Of a stretch of 64,000 nucleotides of DNA, positions 35,943-45,237 are shown in pieces. Under the pieces are notes generated by a model. It saw nothing but the letters and a program-made list of their open reading frames with translations. It was not told where the DNA came from and searched no databases. The stretch is from contig NZ_PIOD01000014.1 of the NCBI RefSeq assembly GCF_003369565.1, forward strand, positions 1-64,000, in the 5' to 3' direction. The translations under genes and the position numbers were made by a program. Each line of letters starts with the position of its first letter. The first letter of the stretch is position 1. Source of the stretch: Oceanobacillus chungangensis. Lineage in GTDB: Bacteria > Bacillota > Bacilli > Bacillales > Amphibacillaceae.

Positions 35943-37388
35943 ATGTTTGATAAATTAACGAAAAGCATCTTTATTAATGGAGAATGGAAAAATGTTGATG
36001 ATCAAAAAACAGAGACAGTTTATAATCCCGCAACACTTGAACGAATCACTGAAGTGGCACTAGGTGGGGCAACTGAAACGGATGAAGCAATAAAGGCCGC
36101 CACCAATGCATTTAAAGAATGGAGTACGATGACAGGCCGAGAACGTGGCAGTATTTTGTACAAAGCCTCACAGCTGATGTTAGAGGACGCTGAACGTTTA
36201 GCGGAGATTTTAACTATCGAGCAAGGAAAGCCTTTAGCCGAAGCAATCGGTGAAATAAAAATTAGTGCGAATTATTTATTATGGTATGCGGAAGAAGCTA
36301 GTCGAGCTTATGGCGAAGTAATTCCTTCGTCTAATAAATCGAAACGACTGCTTGTGATTCCACAGCCTGTTGGCGTTGTCGGCGCTATTACACCATGGAA
36401 TTTCCCTTCGTCCATGATTACGAGAAAAATCGGTCCAGCATTAGCTGCCGGATGTACGGTCGTACTTAAACCAGCATCGGAAACACCGTTGTCGGCAATT
36501 GAGATTATGAAAGTAATGGAGAAAGCCGGAATCCCTGCTGGTGTTGTCAATTTAGTAACTGGTCACGCAAAAGCAATCGGTGAAAGCATGCTTTCTAATA
36601 AAGAAGTACGATTAATTACCTTTACAGGCTCAACAGCTGTTGGTAAATATTTAATGCGTGAAAGTGCAGAGCATGTGAAGAAAATCTCATTGGAGCTCGG
36701 CGGTCACGCACCAAGTGGCGTCTTTGAGGATGCCGATATCGACAAAGCCGCTACGCTTGTATTAGGAAGTAAATTTAGAAATGCCGGTCAAACGTGCATC
36801 TGTACAAATCGATTATATGTACATGAATCAATCGCCGAAAAATTTACTGCAGCACTAACTGAAAAAGTAAAACAAATGAAACTCGGATCTGGATTAGAAG
36901 AAGGAGTAGATATTGGTCCATTAATTAACGAGAAGGCTTCTGAAAAAGTAAAATCACATGTCGAAGATGCGGTTAATAAAGGAGCCAGAATCGTTTATGG
37001 TGGCGATACTGCCGATTGCGATTTAGATGGATATTTCTACAACCCTACTATTCTAGCAAATACTACAGATAATATGTTAGTAATGAACGAAGAGACGTTT
37101 GGCCCAGTGATTCCAATCCAAACCTTTAATAATGAAGATGAAGTTATTAATAAAGCAAATGATACAGATTATGGACTCGCTGCCTATCTATTCACAGAAA
37201 ACACAAACCGTGCCGTTCGTGTTTCAGAAAAACTAGAATATGGTATTGTTGGTATCAATGATGTATATCCAGCAATTGCTGAAGGACCATTTGGCGGTAT
37301 CAAACAATCAGGTGTAGGAAAAGAAGGCGGACATCATGGCATGGATGAGTTTTTAGAGAAAAAATTCGTATCGATTGGGATTGAATAA
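35943..37388 (+). CDS. succinate/glutarate-semialdehyde dehydrogenase (GabD-like)
   Basis: A 481-residue NAD(P)-dependent aldehyde dehydrogenase. Catalytic Cys is in RNAGQTCICTNR near residue 285, Glu in LELGGHAPS near 251, cofactor Asn in TPWNFPSSM near 152, and a GFGG-like GPFGGIKQSGVGKEGG near 447. Typical length and motifs of GabD. With the two genes before it (gap 81 bases) it could turn glutarate semialdehyde into glutarate; succinate semialdehyde is the usual alternative. GGGAGG precedes the ATG. Confidence 0.88.
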   Translation: MFDKLTKSIFINGEWKNVDDQKTETVYNPATLERITEVALGGATETDEAIKAATNAFKEWSTMTGRERGSILYKASQLMLEDAERLAEILTIEQGKPLAEAIGEIKISANYLLWYAEEASRAYGEVIPSSNKSKRLLVIPQPVGVVGAITPWNFPSSMITRKIGPALAAGCTVVLKPASETPLSAIEIMKVMEKAGIPAGVVNLVTGHAKAIGESMLSNKEVRLITFTGSTAVGKYLMRESAEHVKKISLELGGHAPSGVFEDADIDKAATLVLGSKFRNAGQTCICTNRLYVHESIAEKFTAALTEKVKQMKLGSGLEEGVDIGPLINEKASEKVKSHVEDAVNKGARIVYGGDTADCDLDGYFYNPTILANTTDNMLVMNEETFGPVIPIQTFNNEDEVINKANDTDYGLAAYLFTENTNRAVRVSEKLEYGIVGINDVYPAIAEGPFGGIKQSGVGKEGGHHGMDEFLEKKFVSIGIE

Positions 37389-37402
37389 GAAATATCATAA
37401 AT

Positions 37403-37455
37403 AACCCGCATGAAATGGTTTTTCAACCGAATTTCATGCGGGTTGTATATTTTTT
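37403..37455 (+). terminator. terminator of the CoA-transferase operon
   Basis: Perfect 14-base arms AACCCGCATGAAAT / ATTTCATGCGGGTT followed shortly by TATATTTTTT. Confidence 0.88.
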
Positions 37456-37477
37456 CAGCGGCTAATTTGGGGAAATA

Positions 37478-37580
37478 CCGATATATTTTAAATTACGCCG
37501 ATATATGTTCGAAACTCGCCGATATATTCTATAAACTCGCCGATATATGCCCGAAACTCGCCGATATATTCTATTCAAGT
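37478..37580. repeat. tandem array of CCGATATAT units, 20-21 base period
   Basis: Five units start at 37478, 37498, 37519, 37540 and 37561, each beginning CCGATATAT, mostly with the consensus CCGATATATnnnnnAAACTCG. The array sits between the ends of two convergent operons. The period equals two helical turns, suggesting protein binding or bending, but no function is known to me. Confidence 0.8.
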
Positions 37581-37589
37581 GGCGCGTGC

Positions 37590-37904
37590 TTATTCTTTTT
37601 GGTATATCCCCTCATATTGCTTATATAAATCCTTTAGTGCAGATGCAAGTGCATTTCCTGCTTTCCCTAAATAATGCTCCTTTACGAGGTTCACTGGCTC
37701 TTCTATCCCATCTTGCAAACTGTACCCTCTAAGCAAGCTCCCGACAAATTCTCTGCCATGCTCTGTTGCTAAAGTACAGCTAGCAGCAATAATTACACCG
37801 TATTTTTTATCAATTTCTGCGGTGATTGTTAATGTTTCATAGACGCTTTTTGCAGCCATTCCAGATGGGAGGCGTGCATGCCCAGCGATAAATATCGTGT
37901 TCAT
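37590..37904 (-). CDS. DUF3870 domain protein
   Basis: A 104-residue protein matching DUF3870 (IFIAGHARLPSGMAA start, IDKKYGVIIAASCTLATEHG in the middle, FVGSLLRGYSL near 57). Function unknown. It lies 57 bases downstream of lysine 6-dehydrogenase on the same strand, so it may serve in lysine or amino-acid breakdown. Soluble, with no signal peptide. Confidence 0.82.
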   Translation of the reverse strand: MNTIFIAGHARLPSGMAAKSVYETLTITAEIDKKYGVIIAASCTLATEHGREFVGSLLRGYSLQDGIEEPVNLVKEHYLGKAGNALASALKDLYKQYEGIYQKE

Positions 37905-37961
37905 CTCTGCTCAGATCCTTTTATAACATTCTTATTAGGAAGCTTCGGTTATTTTCATTCA

Positions 37962-39110
37962 TTACAGGATGCTTTCCTTAATTATCACACCACGTTTTGC
38001 CATTTCATTAATATAGATATCCCCTGGTACGGCTTTCTCTGGCGGATGAACCCCTTTGTCTGAAATTGTTCCATTACCAATCATCTGGGCAACGACAGAA
38101 ATCGTATTTGCGGTTGCTCTTGCCATTGCTGTTACATTCGTCTTTCTATCTTTATGGGTTGACATTTCATATTCATAGGTCCGGTGTTCTCCTTGTTTCT
38201 CACCCGATACGATGACTCGTAATAATACGACATCATCTTTATCACCGAGTTCGACAATTGGATCTAATACTTTTAAGAAAACCTCGCGCGGACTAATTTG
38301 TTCTCCATTTACTTCTACCTCATAGCCTTTCTTCATTAAATTCAAATCAACGAGTAATTTGAATTTCTCTGCATGACCTGGATAGCGAATTGTTTTATAT
38401 TCTAATGTTTGTAGATTAGAATAGGTCAGGGACAATGTTGAGGTTCCGCCCGAGGTATGGAAGGCTTCCAGTGGACCAAATTTTTCAAAATAAATGGGTT
38501 CCACTTCAGATAATGATGGAACTTCCTGCTTCATTCCATTCCGAATAATTAAAGACGGGTCTGTGTAATGATCGAATACACCCTCCATTGAAAATACGTG
38601 ATAATATTCTAATGGCGGCTGGGGTTTCAATGGTATTCCTCCAACATAAAGTCTAATTGCGTCTACTTTATCCAATTTCCCCGCACCATAGCCGGCAAGA
38701 ATATTGATCATTCCTGGTGCAACACCAAGGTCAGGGATTAAGGTGACCCCTGCCTTCTCCGCTTCTTTTCCTAGTGCAAGAACCCTATCTGTCATATGAC
38801 CAATATGTCCACCAAGATCAACGGAATTTACTCCTTCTTTAATCGCAGTTTGTGCAACGATTTCATTGAATGAATAGAATAAGGCATTGATGATGACATC
38901 AAATTTCTGAATATACTGCGCCAAATCCTGCTCATCCTTTGCATTCACTTGATATGCTGTTAGCTTTGGTGAATTCAAATGCTCGCAGACCTTTTGTGCA
39001 CGTTCGAAATCGATATCCGCGATGCCAACTTCCGTAACACCAGCACTTCCGACCAAATCACGTGCTGCTTCCTTTCCCATTAAACCAGAACCGATTACCC
39101 CTACTTTCAT
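37962..39110 (-). CDS. lysDH: L-lysine 6-dehydrogenase (saccharopine-dehydrogenase family)
   Basis: A 382-residue enzyme expected to oxidise the epsilon-amino carbon of lysine with NAD+ to give allysine (cyclising to piperideine-6-carboxylate) and ammonia. The N-terminal Rossmann motif is [13 protein letters not shown] near residue 4; landmarks [35 protein letters not shown] and [12 protein letters not shown] match the Geobacillus-type lysine 6-dehydrogenase throughout, which I judge a better fit than true saccharopine reductase. The ribosome site is a run of eight G (39116-39123), which could slip. It lies 18 bases after the aldehyde dehydrogenase gene. Confidence 0.85.
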   Translation of the reverse strand: MKVGVIGSGLMGKEAARDLVGSAGVTEVGIADIDFERAQKVCEHLNSPKLTAYQVNAKDEQDLAQYIQKFDVIINALFYSFNEIVAQTAIKEGVNSVDLGGHIGHMTDRVLALGKEAEKAGVTLIPDLGVAPGMINILAGYGAGKLDKVDAIRLYVGGIPLKPQPPLEYYHVFSMEGVFDHYTDPSLIIRNGMKQEVPSLSEVEPIYFEKFGPLEAFHTSGGTSTLSLTYSNLQTLEYKTIRYPGHAEKFKLLVDLNLMKKGYEVEVNGEQISPREVFLKVLDPIVELGDKDDVVLLRVIVSGEKQGEHRTYEYEMSTHKDRKTNVTAMARATANTISVVAQMIGNGTISDKGVHPPEKAVPGDIYINEMAKRGVIIKESIL

Positions 39111-39128
39111 CAAATCCCCCCCCGAACT

Positions 39129-40622
39129 TTACTCTACATCTATTTGTGCACGCTGCAGCTTGCCACTGTAATCCACATAAACTGCCTTCCATTCCGTAAA
39201 CACATCGAGTGCTTGGATTCCAGAATCGCGATGTCCATTCCCAGTACCTTTTGTACCACCAAATGGCAAATGAATTTCCGCACCTGTTGTTCCTGCATTG
39301 ACATAAACAATTCCCGTGTCGAGATCACGCTGTGCTTTAAACACACGATTAATATCATTCGTATATATCGAGCTTGATAAACCATACTCCACGCTATTAT
39401 TTACCTCGATTGCTTCTTCAAAGCTTTTTACAGGAATTAAGGAAACTACCGGACCGAATATTTCCTCTTGTGCAATTCGCATCTCTGAACTTACATCGGT
39501 AAACAATGTTGGTGCAAAATAATGTCCTTTCTCATGCTGATTGCCTGTCAGTTCATATCCGCCTTCAAGTAAAGTCGCACCTTCGTTTTTGCCTATCTCA
39601 ATGTATTGCTTGATTTTATCCAAACCTGCCTGATTAATAATCGGCCCAACCTTGATTGATTCATACAATCCATTACCAATTGTCAGCTTTTCCATAGCGC
39701 TCCGTAGACGTTCTTCCAATGCACCTTTAACTTTTTCGTGAACAATCACTCGACTGCACGCGGTACAACGCTGCCCACTCGTTCCAAAAGCACTCCATAA
39801 TATCCCCTCTACTGCCAAATCCAAGTCTGCATCATCCATGACAATCACTGCATTCTTCCCGCCCATTTCTAGGGAAACCTTCTTTAATTGCCGCCCACAT
39901 TGTGCCGCAATATTCCGCCCGACATTATTTGATCCAGTAAAAGATATGACCCGTATATCCGGGTGCTGAACCATTGCATCCCCCACTGTTCGACCTGAAC
40001 CGAATACGACATTAATAACTCCCTTTGGCAAACCAGCCTCTTCAAATATTTTTGCCAATTCGTATGCCATGATTGGCGTTTCCGTTGCCGGCTTCCACAC
40101 GACTGCATTTCCAGCAACAATTGCCGGGAATGATTTCCAAGTGGCAATTGCGATTGGAAAATTCCATGGGGTAATAATACCAACTACCCCTACTGGTGCA
40201 CGCTGGCTCATTGCAAATTTTTCCTTTAGTTCAGCTGGTGTTGTTTGCCCAAATAAGCGCCTGCCCTCACCAGCCATATAAAATGCCATATCAATTCCTT
40301 CTTGCACCTCACCGCGTGCTTCTTCAATCACCTTGCCATTTTCTTGTGTCAAAAGCTGAGAAAGTCTCTCCTTCCTTTCTTTCAAAAGATAGCCAACGCG
40401 ATATAGCACTTCCGCCCGTTGTGGTGCAGGAACTAGTGCCCATTCCTTTTGTGCCTTTTTTGCTGCAGCAACCGCTGCATTCACATCATTTGAACTGGAT
40501 AAGGGAACTTGGACAATCTCCTCTCCCGTAGCCGGGTTCATTACAGAAGTAAACGTACTACCTTCCACCCATTCACCGTTAATAAAGTTAGATAATTTTT
40601 TCGTCTCTAATTGCACTGCCAA
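39129..40622 (-). CDS. aldehyde dehydrogenase, probable aminoadipate-semialdehyde type
   Basis: A 497-residue NAD(P)-dependent aldehyde dehydrogenase: TPWNFPIAI near residue 150, LEMGGKNAVIV near 250 with its catalytic Glu, SGQRCTACSRV near 284 with its catalytic Cys, and LPFGGTKGTGNGHRDSG near 458. It is directly upstream of lysine 6-dehydrogenase, so allysine/piperideine-6-carboxylate oxidation to 2-aminoadipate is the natural inference; sequence alone does not fix the substrate. Start TTG after GAGGAGGGG. Confidence 0.85.
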   Translation of the reverse strand: MAVQLETKKLSNFINGEWVEGSTFTSVMNPATGEEIVQVPLSSSNDVNAAVAAAKKAQKEWALVPAPQRAEVLYRVGYLLKERKERLSQLLTQENGKVIEEARGEVQEGIDMAFYMAGEGRRLFGQTTPAELKEKFAMSQRAPVGVVGIITPWNFPIAIATWKSFPAIVAGNAVVWKPATETPIMAYELAKIFEEAGLPKGVINVVFGSGRTVGDAMVQHPDIRVISFTGSNNVGRNIAAQCGRQLKKVSLEMGGKNAVIVMDDADLDLAVEGILWSAFGTSGQRCTACSRVIVHEKVKGALEERLRSAMEKLTIGNGLYESIKVGPIINQAGLDKIKQYIEIGKNEGATLLEGGYELTGNQHEKGHYFAPTLFTDVSSEMRIAQEEIFGPVVSLIPVKSFEEAIEVNNSVEYGLSSSIYTNDINRVFKAQRDLDTGIVYVNAGTTGAEIHLPFGGTKGTGNGHRDSGIQALDVFTEWKAVYVDYSGKLQRAQIDVE

Positions 40623-40744
40623 AAAAACCCCTCCTCATTACATGCAGATTCATCAAATAGTCAAGTTAGCCAATATGTAACACCATTGGACCAAAGCATT
40701 GCTAAACTTTAAAAATGAGAGAAATGGACTTTTAACCGAACTCA

Positions 40745-40758
40745 TGCAAGCGCTTACT
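40745..40758. promoter_or_regulatory. CcpA (cre) site upstream of the lysine-degradation genes
   Basis: TGCAAGCGCTTACT fits the cre consensus TGNAARCGYTTNCW at every position. It is 122 bases upstream of the aldehyde dehydrogenase start, in the gap before the NhaC-family gene. Repression in the presence of glucose is expected. Confidence 0.7.
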
Positions 40759-40909
40759 TAATATTAACCAATTAATTACCGACCTTACTAATTTTATATC
40801 CAGTCCATCTCTCCCTCGATTCACTGAGAAAAACAATCACAGTTATTATAAATGAATATCTAAATTTTTACAATTATTATAAACATAAAAAATATTACGT
40901 GAAAAGCTA

Positions 40910-42484
40910 TTATTTCTCTAATGTTGCCTCCTCATTAGTTGCTATTTTCCTAAGCAGACTGTATAAAATAAGTAGCCCGAGGATGACAGTGACTAATCCT
41001 ACCCAAACACTACCAGAAATGCCTAGCGTTAAATAACCCATCCCGGCAATTCCAGCTGCAACAAAAGCATATGGTAATTGGGTTGTCACATGGTCAATAT
41101 GATTACAGCTGGAACCCGTTGATGAGAGGATTGTCGTATCCGAGATTGGCGAACAATGGTCACCAAATACTGCTCCAGCTAGCACGGCCGCCATCATCGG
41201 CAAAAGTAAGGTCACATCAGTTGCTGCGGCAATTTCACCAGCAATTGGCAAAAGAATTCCAAAAGAGCCCCAAGAAGTACCAGTTGCAAAAGCGATGAAC
41301 CCAGCAATGATAAATACAATTAGTGGAAGAATCATCAAACTCAAATTGGAGGATTGCACGAGTCCCGCTAGATATGTTCCTGTTCCTAATGAGTCAATTA
41401 AGGCTGCAATAACCCAGGCAAAAATAAGAATCGTGAATCCAGGCAACATCGATTTTGTACCTTTTATTATCCCTGAAATAAAATGTTTAGCCGATAATTG
41501 TTTTCCTTGATAATGACGAATAAATAATAAAAAGGTTACCACAATACCAATTATTCCACCCCATAATAATGCAACTGATACATCCGCACTACCGAATATA
41601 TTCATAATCGTTCGTTTACCTTCAACTAGACTAAGTCCACTCAAATATATAGCGCCAATCGTAGCAATAAAGAGAGTAGCAATGGGAATTAGTAAATCAC
41701 TCACCCTGCCTGCGTCACTAGTAGGCAAGATTGAGACAGAACCTGCTGTTTCCTTTATTTCCGAGCGAGAGACCTCCCCTGTTTGTATTGCATGTTGCTC
41801 GTGAATTTTCATCGGTCCAAAATCTGCACGACTAAGAGCAATAATAAATACCATCCCAAGCGCTGCCCAAACATAGAAATTCATTGGGATCATGTAAATA
41901 AATGCACCTAGTGCAGTATATTCTGTAATGTTTTGCGTTACAAAAATCGTTCCAATGATCCCAACAATGTATGCCCCCCAGCTTGATATCGGAGCAACAA
42001 CACATACTGGTGCTGCGGTCGAATCGACGATATATGCAAGTTTTGCCCTAGATACTCGATGCTTATCTGTCACTGGTTTTGCTATTTGCCCTACTGCTAA
42101 ACTATTAAAATAATCATCTACGAACACAATAATTCCGAGAATTAATGTCATAATCTGAGCACCTGAACGCGTTTTTATCCGTCGAATCATCCATTCAGCA
42201 AACGCTCTTGTTCCACCCATCATACTCATGAAAGCAGTAATTATCCCAAGCATTAATACGAATAGCAGTATATACACATTCCAAGTATTAACCGCTCCGT
42301 CAGCATAAAACACACCACGAAATTCATTCCATATCAAACCTAATGAATCTGAAATGTTAAAACTACCAACAAAAAATGCTGCAGCAATAATTCCTATCCC
42401 TAATGATATTAAAACCCGCTTCGTTAGTAAAACCATCACGATCGCTAATAACGGTGGCACTAATGACCAAATCGTTCCTTCCAT
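40910..42484 (-). CDS. NhaC-family Na+/H+ antiporter or amino-acid transporter
   Basis: A 524-residue protein with about 12 membrane segments and NhaC-family motifs: ILGIIVFVDDYFNSLAVG near residue 114, TAAPVCVVAPISSWGAYIVG near 155, ATGTSWGSFGILLPIAG near 397 and GDHCSPISDTTILSSTGSSCNHIDH near 437. Some NhaC-superfamily members (LysW group) are lysine transporters. Its place just upstream of lysine-degradation genes on the same strand (gap 287 bases) makes lysine uptake possible; plain Na+/H+ antiport is the alternative. Confidence 0.82.
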   Translation of the reverse strand: MEGTIWSLVPPLLAIVMVLLTKRVLISLGIGIIAAAFFVGSFNISDSLGLIWNEFRGVFYADGAVNTWNVYILLFVLMLGIITAFMSMMGGTRAFAEWMIRRIKTRSGAQIMTLILGIIVFVDDYFNSLAVGQIAKPVTDKHRVSRAKLAYIVDSTAAPVCVVAPISSWGAYIVGIIGTIFVTQNITEYTALGAFIYMIPMNFYVWAALGMVFIIALSRADFGPMKIHEQHAIQTGEVSRSEIKETAGSVSILPTSDAGRVSDLLIPIATLFIATIGAIYLSGLSLVEGKRTIMNIFGSADVSVALLWGGIIGIVVTFLLFIRHYQGKQLSAKHFISGIIKGTKSMLPGFTILIFAWVIAALIDSLGTGTYLAGLVQSSNLSLMILPLIVFIIAGFIAFATGTSWGSFGILLPIAGEIAAATDVTLLLPMMAAVLAGAVFGDHCSPISDTTILSSTGSSCNHIDHVTTQLPYAFVAAGIAGMGYLTLGISGSVWVGLVTVILGLLILYSLLRKIATNEEATLEK

Positions 42485-42939
42485 CGCTATCCCCCATTTT
42501 TTATCGATCCTATTTTACTTTCAGGTTTTCTTCGCTAGATGACTGCACAGTACATTCATGAATTAGATCCCCCTTTCTATTCTTATACTTTATTCTATTT
42601 TTGCCAGATCTCTTTTATACAGGAAAGAATGAACTCCTGTTTCTTTAAGTAAGAATTTATGCTAAGAAAATTGCTGCTTTTAAAAAATATGGTTTAGCCA
42701 TTTCTTTAGGTGACAGCATCGGACTCGGGAAAGAAATTGCAGCGGTGGCCAGTCGTTCCCTGTGTTGGCGGCTAACAAGCAACTGTCCGTAGTGGAAATC
42801 AACATTTCTAATATAGCGACAAATAATACGAAATTAGCCTTAATTTATTTATAATTTATGACAATATTAAATGCTATGAAGTAGTGTTATAATGGTAAGA
42901 TATTTTTCAACTTAGAATCAACTGGAAAGAAGGGAAAAA
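42485..42939. other. intergenic region between the NhaC-like and SNF transporter genes
   Basis: 455 bases without a supported gene. A TATAAT at 42888-42893 is a likely -10 for the SNF transporter, with only a weak -35. A GC-richer block (about 42715-42800) looks like a worn copy of a dispersed repeat but I cannot pair it with the others. Confidence 0.3.
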
Positions 42940-44283
42940 ATGCAAAAGAAAAAAGAACAATGGTCATCGAAAATCGGCTTTATTTTGTCATCTTCTGGAG
43001 CCGCGATTGGCCTTGGTGCGATATGGAAATTTCCATATATGACGGGGATGAATGGTGGAGGAGCCTTTTTCCTATTATTTATCGCCTTTACCGTCATTAT
43101 TGGTTTACCGATATTAATTGCAGAATTCATTATTGGCAGAGGAGCTGAGAAGGAAGCTGTCAGTGCATATAAAAAACTTGCGCCAAATTCACTTTGGACC
43201 TTTATTGGTAAATGGGGCGTTGTTGGTGCATTCTTACTTATGTCGTTTTATAGTGTCGTTGGTGGGTGGGTACTTGTTTATAGTGCACTATCTATCCCTG
43301 GACTAGTTATAAAGGAGAATGCAAACTATCCTGAGCTGTTTGCAACGATAACAGGAAGTCCTTTCATTACAATTCTAGGGCTCGCACTATTTTTACTAAT
43401 CAATATTATTGTTGTTTCATTTGGGATTCAAGATGGGATTGAAAAGTCGAGTAAAATTTTAATGCCATTACTCTTTATCTTTTTCATTATCTTAGTCATT
43501 CGTTCGGTAACGTTTGAGGGTGCACTTGAGGGAATTCGTTTCTTCCTTCAGCCTGACTTCTCCAAGCTTAATGCTGAAAATGTCTTGTATGCACTTGGTC
43601 ATTCCTTCTTCGCGCTTGCTGTTGGTATTTCCGTTATGGTTACCTATAGCTCATATTTAAAGAAGGATGTCAGTTTACCACTATCTGCAAGTTCTGTATC
43701 TGTTATGAATATCTTTGTTTCTCTACTAGCTGGATTGGCGATTTTCCCAGTAGTGTTTGCGTTCGGGCTAGAGCCAACCGAGGGTCCTGGACTATTATTT
43801 ATCGTCCTTCCAGAGGCCTTTGCGCAAATGCCATTCGGAGAAGTATTCCTTAGTCTATTTCTTTTACTATTTTTATTCGCTGTTTTAACATCGTCCTTCA
43901 GCATGTTGGAAATCATTACAGCAGCATTCACAGAAAATAAAAATCGTTCACGTAAAAAGGTTGCGAGTATTGCTGGAATCCTCGTCTTTTTCGCTGGTAT
44001 TCCAGCTGCATTATCATCAAATATCCTCGCTGATTTTAAAATTTTCGGTTTAACGGTCTTTGATGCAACGGATTACTTGGTAAGTAACATTATACTTCCT
44101 GGTGGTTGTTTATTTATCGCCCTATTTATTGGCTTTAAAATGGACAAGACCCTTGTTAGGCAAGAATTCTCATATGGAAACAACTTGTCCAACGGCATGT
44201 ATCACGTATGGTTTCAATTAATGCGCTGGATTGTTCCAATAACAATTATTTTCGTGTTTTTAGGGTCAGTTGGGATTTTATAA
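42940..44283 (+). CDS. sodium-dependent transporter, SNF/NSS family
   Basis: A 447-residue neurotransmitter:sodium symporter-family protein with about 11-12 membrane segments. TM1 has the sodium and substrate site pattern SSSGAAIGLGAIWKFPYMTGMNGGGAF near residue 17; GHSFFALAVGISVMVTYSSYL near 224 is the TM6 unwound region. Likely amino-acid uptake (LeuT-like); substrate unknown. Confidence 0.9.
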   Translation: MQKKKEQWSSKIGFILSSSGAAIGLGAIWKFPYMTGMNGGGAFFLLFIAFTVIIGLPILIAEFIIGRGAEKEAVSAYKKLAPNSLWTFIGKWGVVGAFLLMSFYSVVGGWVLVYSALSIPGLVIKENANYPELFATITGSPFITILGLALFLLINIIVVSFGIQDGIEKSSKILMPLLFIFFIILVIRSVTFEGALEGIRFFLQPDFSKLNAENVLYALGHSFFALAVGISVMVTYSSYLKKDVSLPLSASSVSVMNIFVSLLAGLAIFPVVFAFGLEPTEGPGLLFIVLPEAFAQMPFGEVFLSLFLLLFLFAVLTSSFSMLEIITAAFTENKNRSRKKVASIAGILVFFAGIPAALSSNILADFKIFGLTVFDATDYLVSNIILPGGCLFIALFIGFKMDKTLVRQEFSYGNNLSNGMYHVWFQLMRWIVPITIIFVFLGSVGIL

Positions 44284-44340
44284 ATTGAGGTAGCATGTTG
44301 TCGTTCTAACGAAGTACTCTTGTGAAGTGTTAAAAATAAA

Positions 44341-44392
44341 TACAGTTAAAGCTTAGGAGATATATTATCTCTAAGCCTTTAACTGTATTTTT
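44341..44392 (+). terminator. terminator of the SNF transporter
   Basis: A long stem TACAGTTAAAG-CTTAGGAGAT / ATCTCTAAGCCTTTAACTGTA followed by TTTTTG. Confidence 0.85.
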
Positions 44393-44396
44393 GTTC

Positions 44397-44597
44397 TTAA
44401 AAACCTTTTATACAGATACCTACTATAAAAATAAGACTAGAAACAAAATATATATACGACATATTTTTGTTTCTCGATTGCAAATAATAAATCCCTAAGA
44501 AAAACATCGCCATTCCTAAGATAAAAATAGCAATATTATAATTAAAAAACACAGTAATGATTGAAATAAGGATAAGAATAAGACCAGTAATTCTCAT
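44397..44597 (-). CDS. small membrane protein
   Basis: A 66-residue hydrophobic protein with two to three membrane segments (LILILISIITVFFNYNIAIFILGMAMF) and a final FVSSLIFIVGICIKGF. The ATG at 44597 follows GGAGG by 13 bases, which is long. Family unknown. Confidence 0.5.
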   Translation of the reverse strand: MRITGLILILISIITVFFNYNIAIFILGMAMFFLGIYYLQSRNKNMSYIYFVSSLIFIVGICIKGF

Positions 44598-44675
44598 TAA
44601 GTTATCTATACCTCCAATTGACAAACAAACTTCATGCAGGAATTATTTAACATATGAAACCATAAATATATATTA

Positions 44676-44845
44676 CTTCTTCTGCAATTTCTTACTTACA
44701 AAATGCCCTATAAAAATGCTTCCCGCGGAAACTCCTAATGCGGTGGAAAATGCTGTTATCATATCCAAAGTAGATTTGAAAATGGCATTGAAAATTAAAT
44801 TAATAATAAATAAAGCTGAAAATTAATATAAAGAAATGTAATATG
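44676..44845 (-). pseudogene. possible frameshifted small membrane protein
   Basis: Two minus-strand frames read on from each other: a TTG-started piece (NRIILHFFILIFS) and, one base out of register, a piece of about 50 codons ending GVSAGSIFIGHFVSKKLQKK. Joined they would make one membrane protein of about 60 residues. The second piece has no start codon of its own. A broken gene is the simplest reading, but a chance frame is possible. Confidence 0.3.
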
Positions 44846-44913
44846 ATCCGATTCAAATGTTTTACCCCATCATCATGAATTTTAGTAATACCTTAGATTA
44901 ACTATGGTACCAG

Positions 44914-45129
44914 TTAGCGAAAGAAAATAGCATATATTAGAAAACCAAATATTATTACAAGAATAAGTATTCCAGTGCCCTTCCAACCCAAACCACCTAC
45001 TAAGTCAGCAAGGCTCCCATTAGCACCCCTATTTAATGAATCATTCAAGTTGCCAGTTGGGTTGTTTTTCCATTCTTGTTGTCTTAACCTCTCTCTTCTT
45101 TCTTCCGGTGATTCTCTATCGTTGTCCAT
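44914..45129 (-). CDS. DUF6366-like small membrane protein
   Basis: A 71-residue protein: charged N-terminus (ESPEERRERLRQQEWKNNPTGNLNDS), then LADLVGGLGWKGTG and one C-terminal membrane segment (ILILVIIFGFLIYAIF). This layout matches what I know as DUF6366. The ATG at 45129 is preceded by GGAGG. Function unknown. Confidence 0.7.
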   Translation of the reverse strand: MDNDRESPEERRERLRQQEWKNNPTGNLNDSLNRGANGSLADLVGGLGWKGTGILILVIIFGFLIYAIFFR

Positions 45130-45237
45130 ATTTTGACCTCCTAAATTACTCAATCAATCGTTATTTGAATATAAGGTTAGGAAGATTGTTGTAAAAGTAA
45201 AAAGCGATTCCTAAAATGAATCGCGATTCTTATTTGT

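Noticed and set aside
37410-37628. Plus-strand frame with a repeated LADIFYKLADICP pattern
   Set aside because: The repetition comes from the CCGATATAT array read in one frame; there is no start signal and it crosses a terminator.
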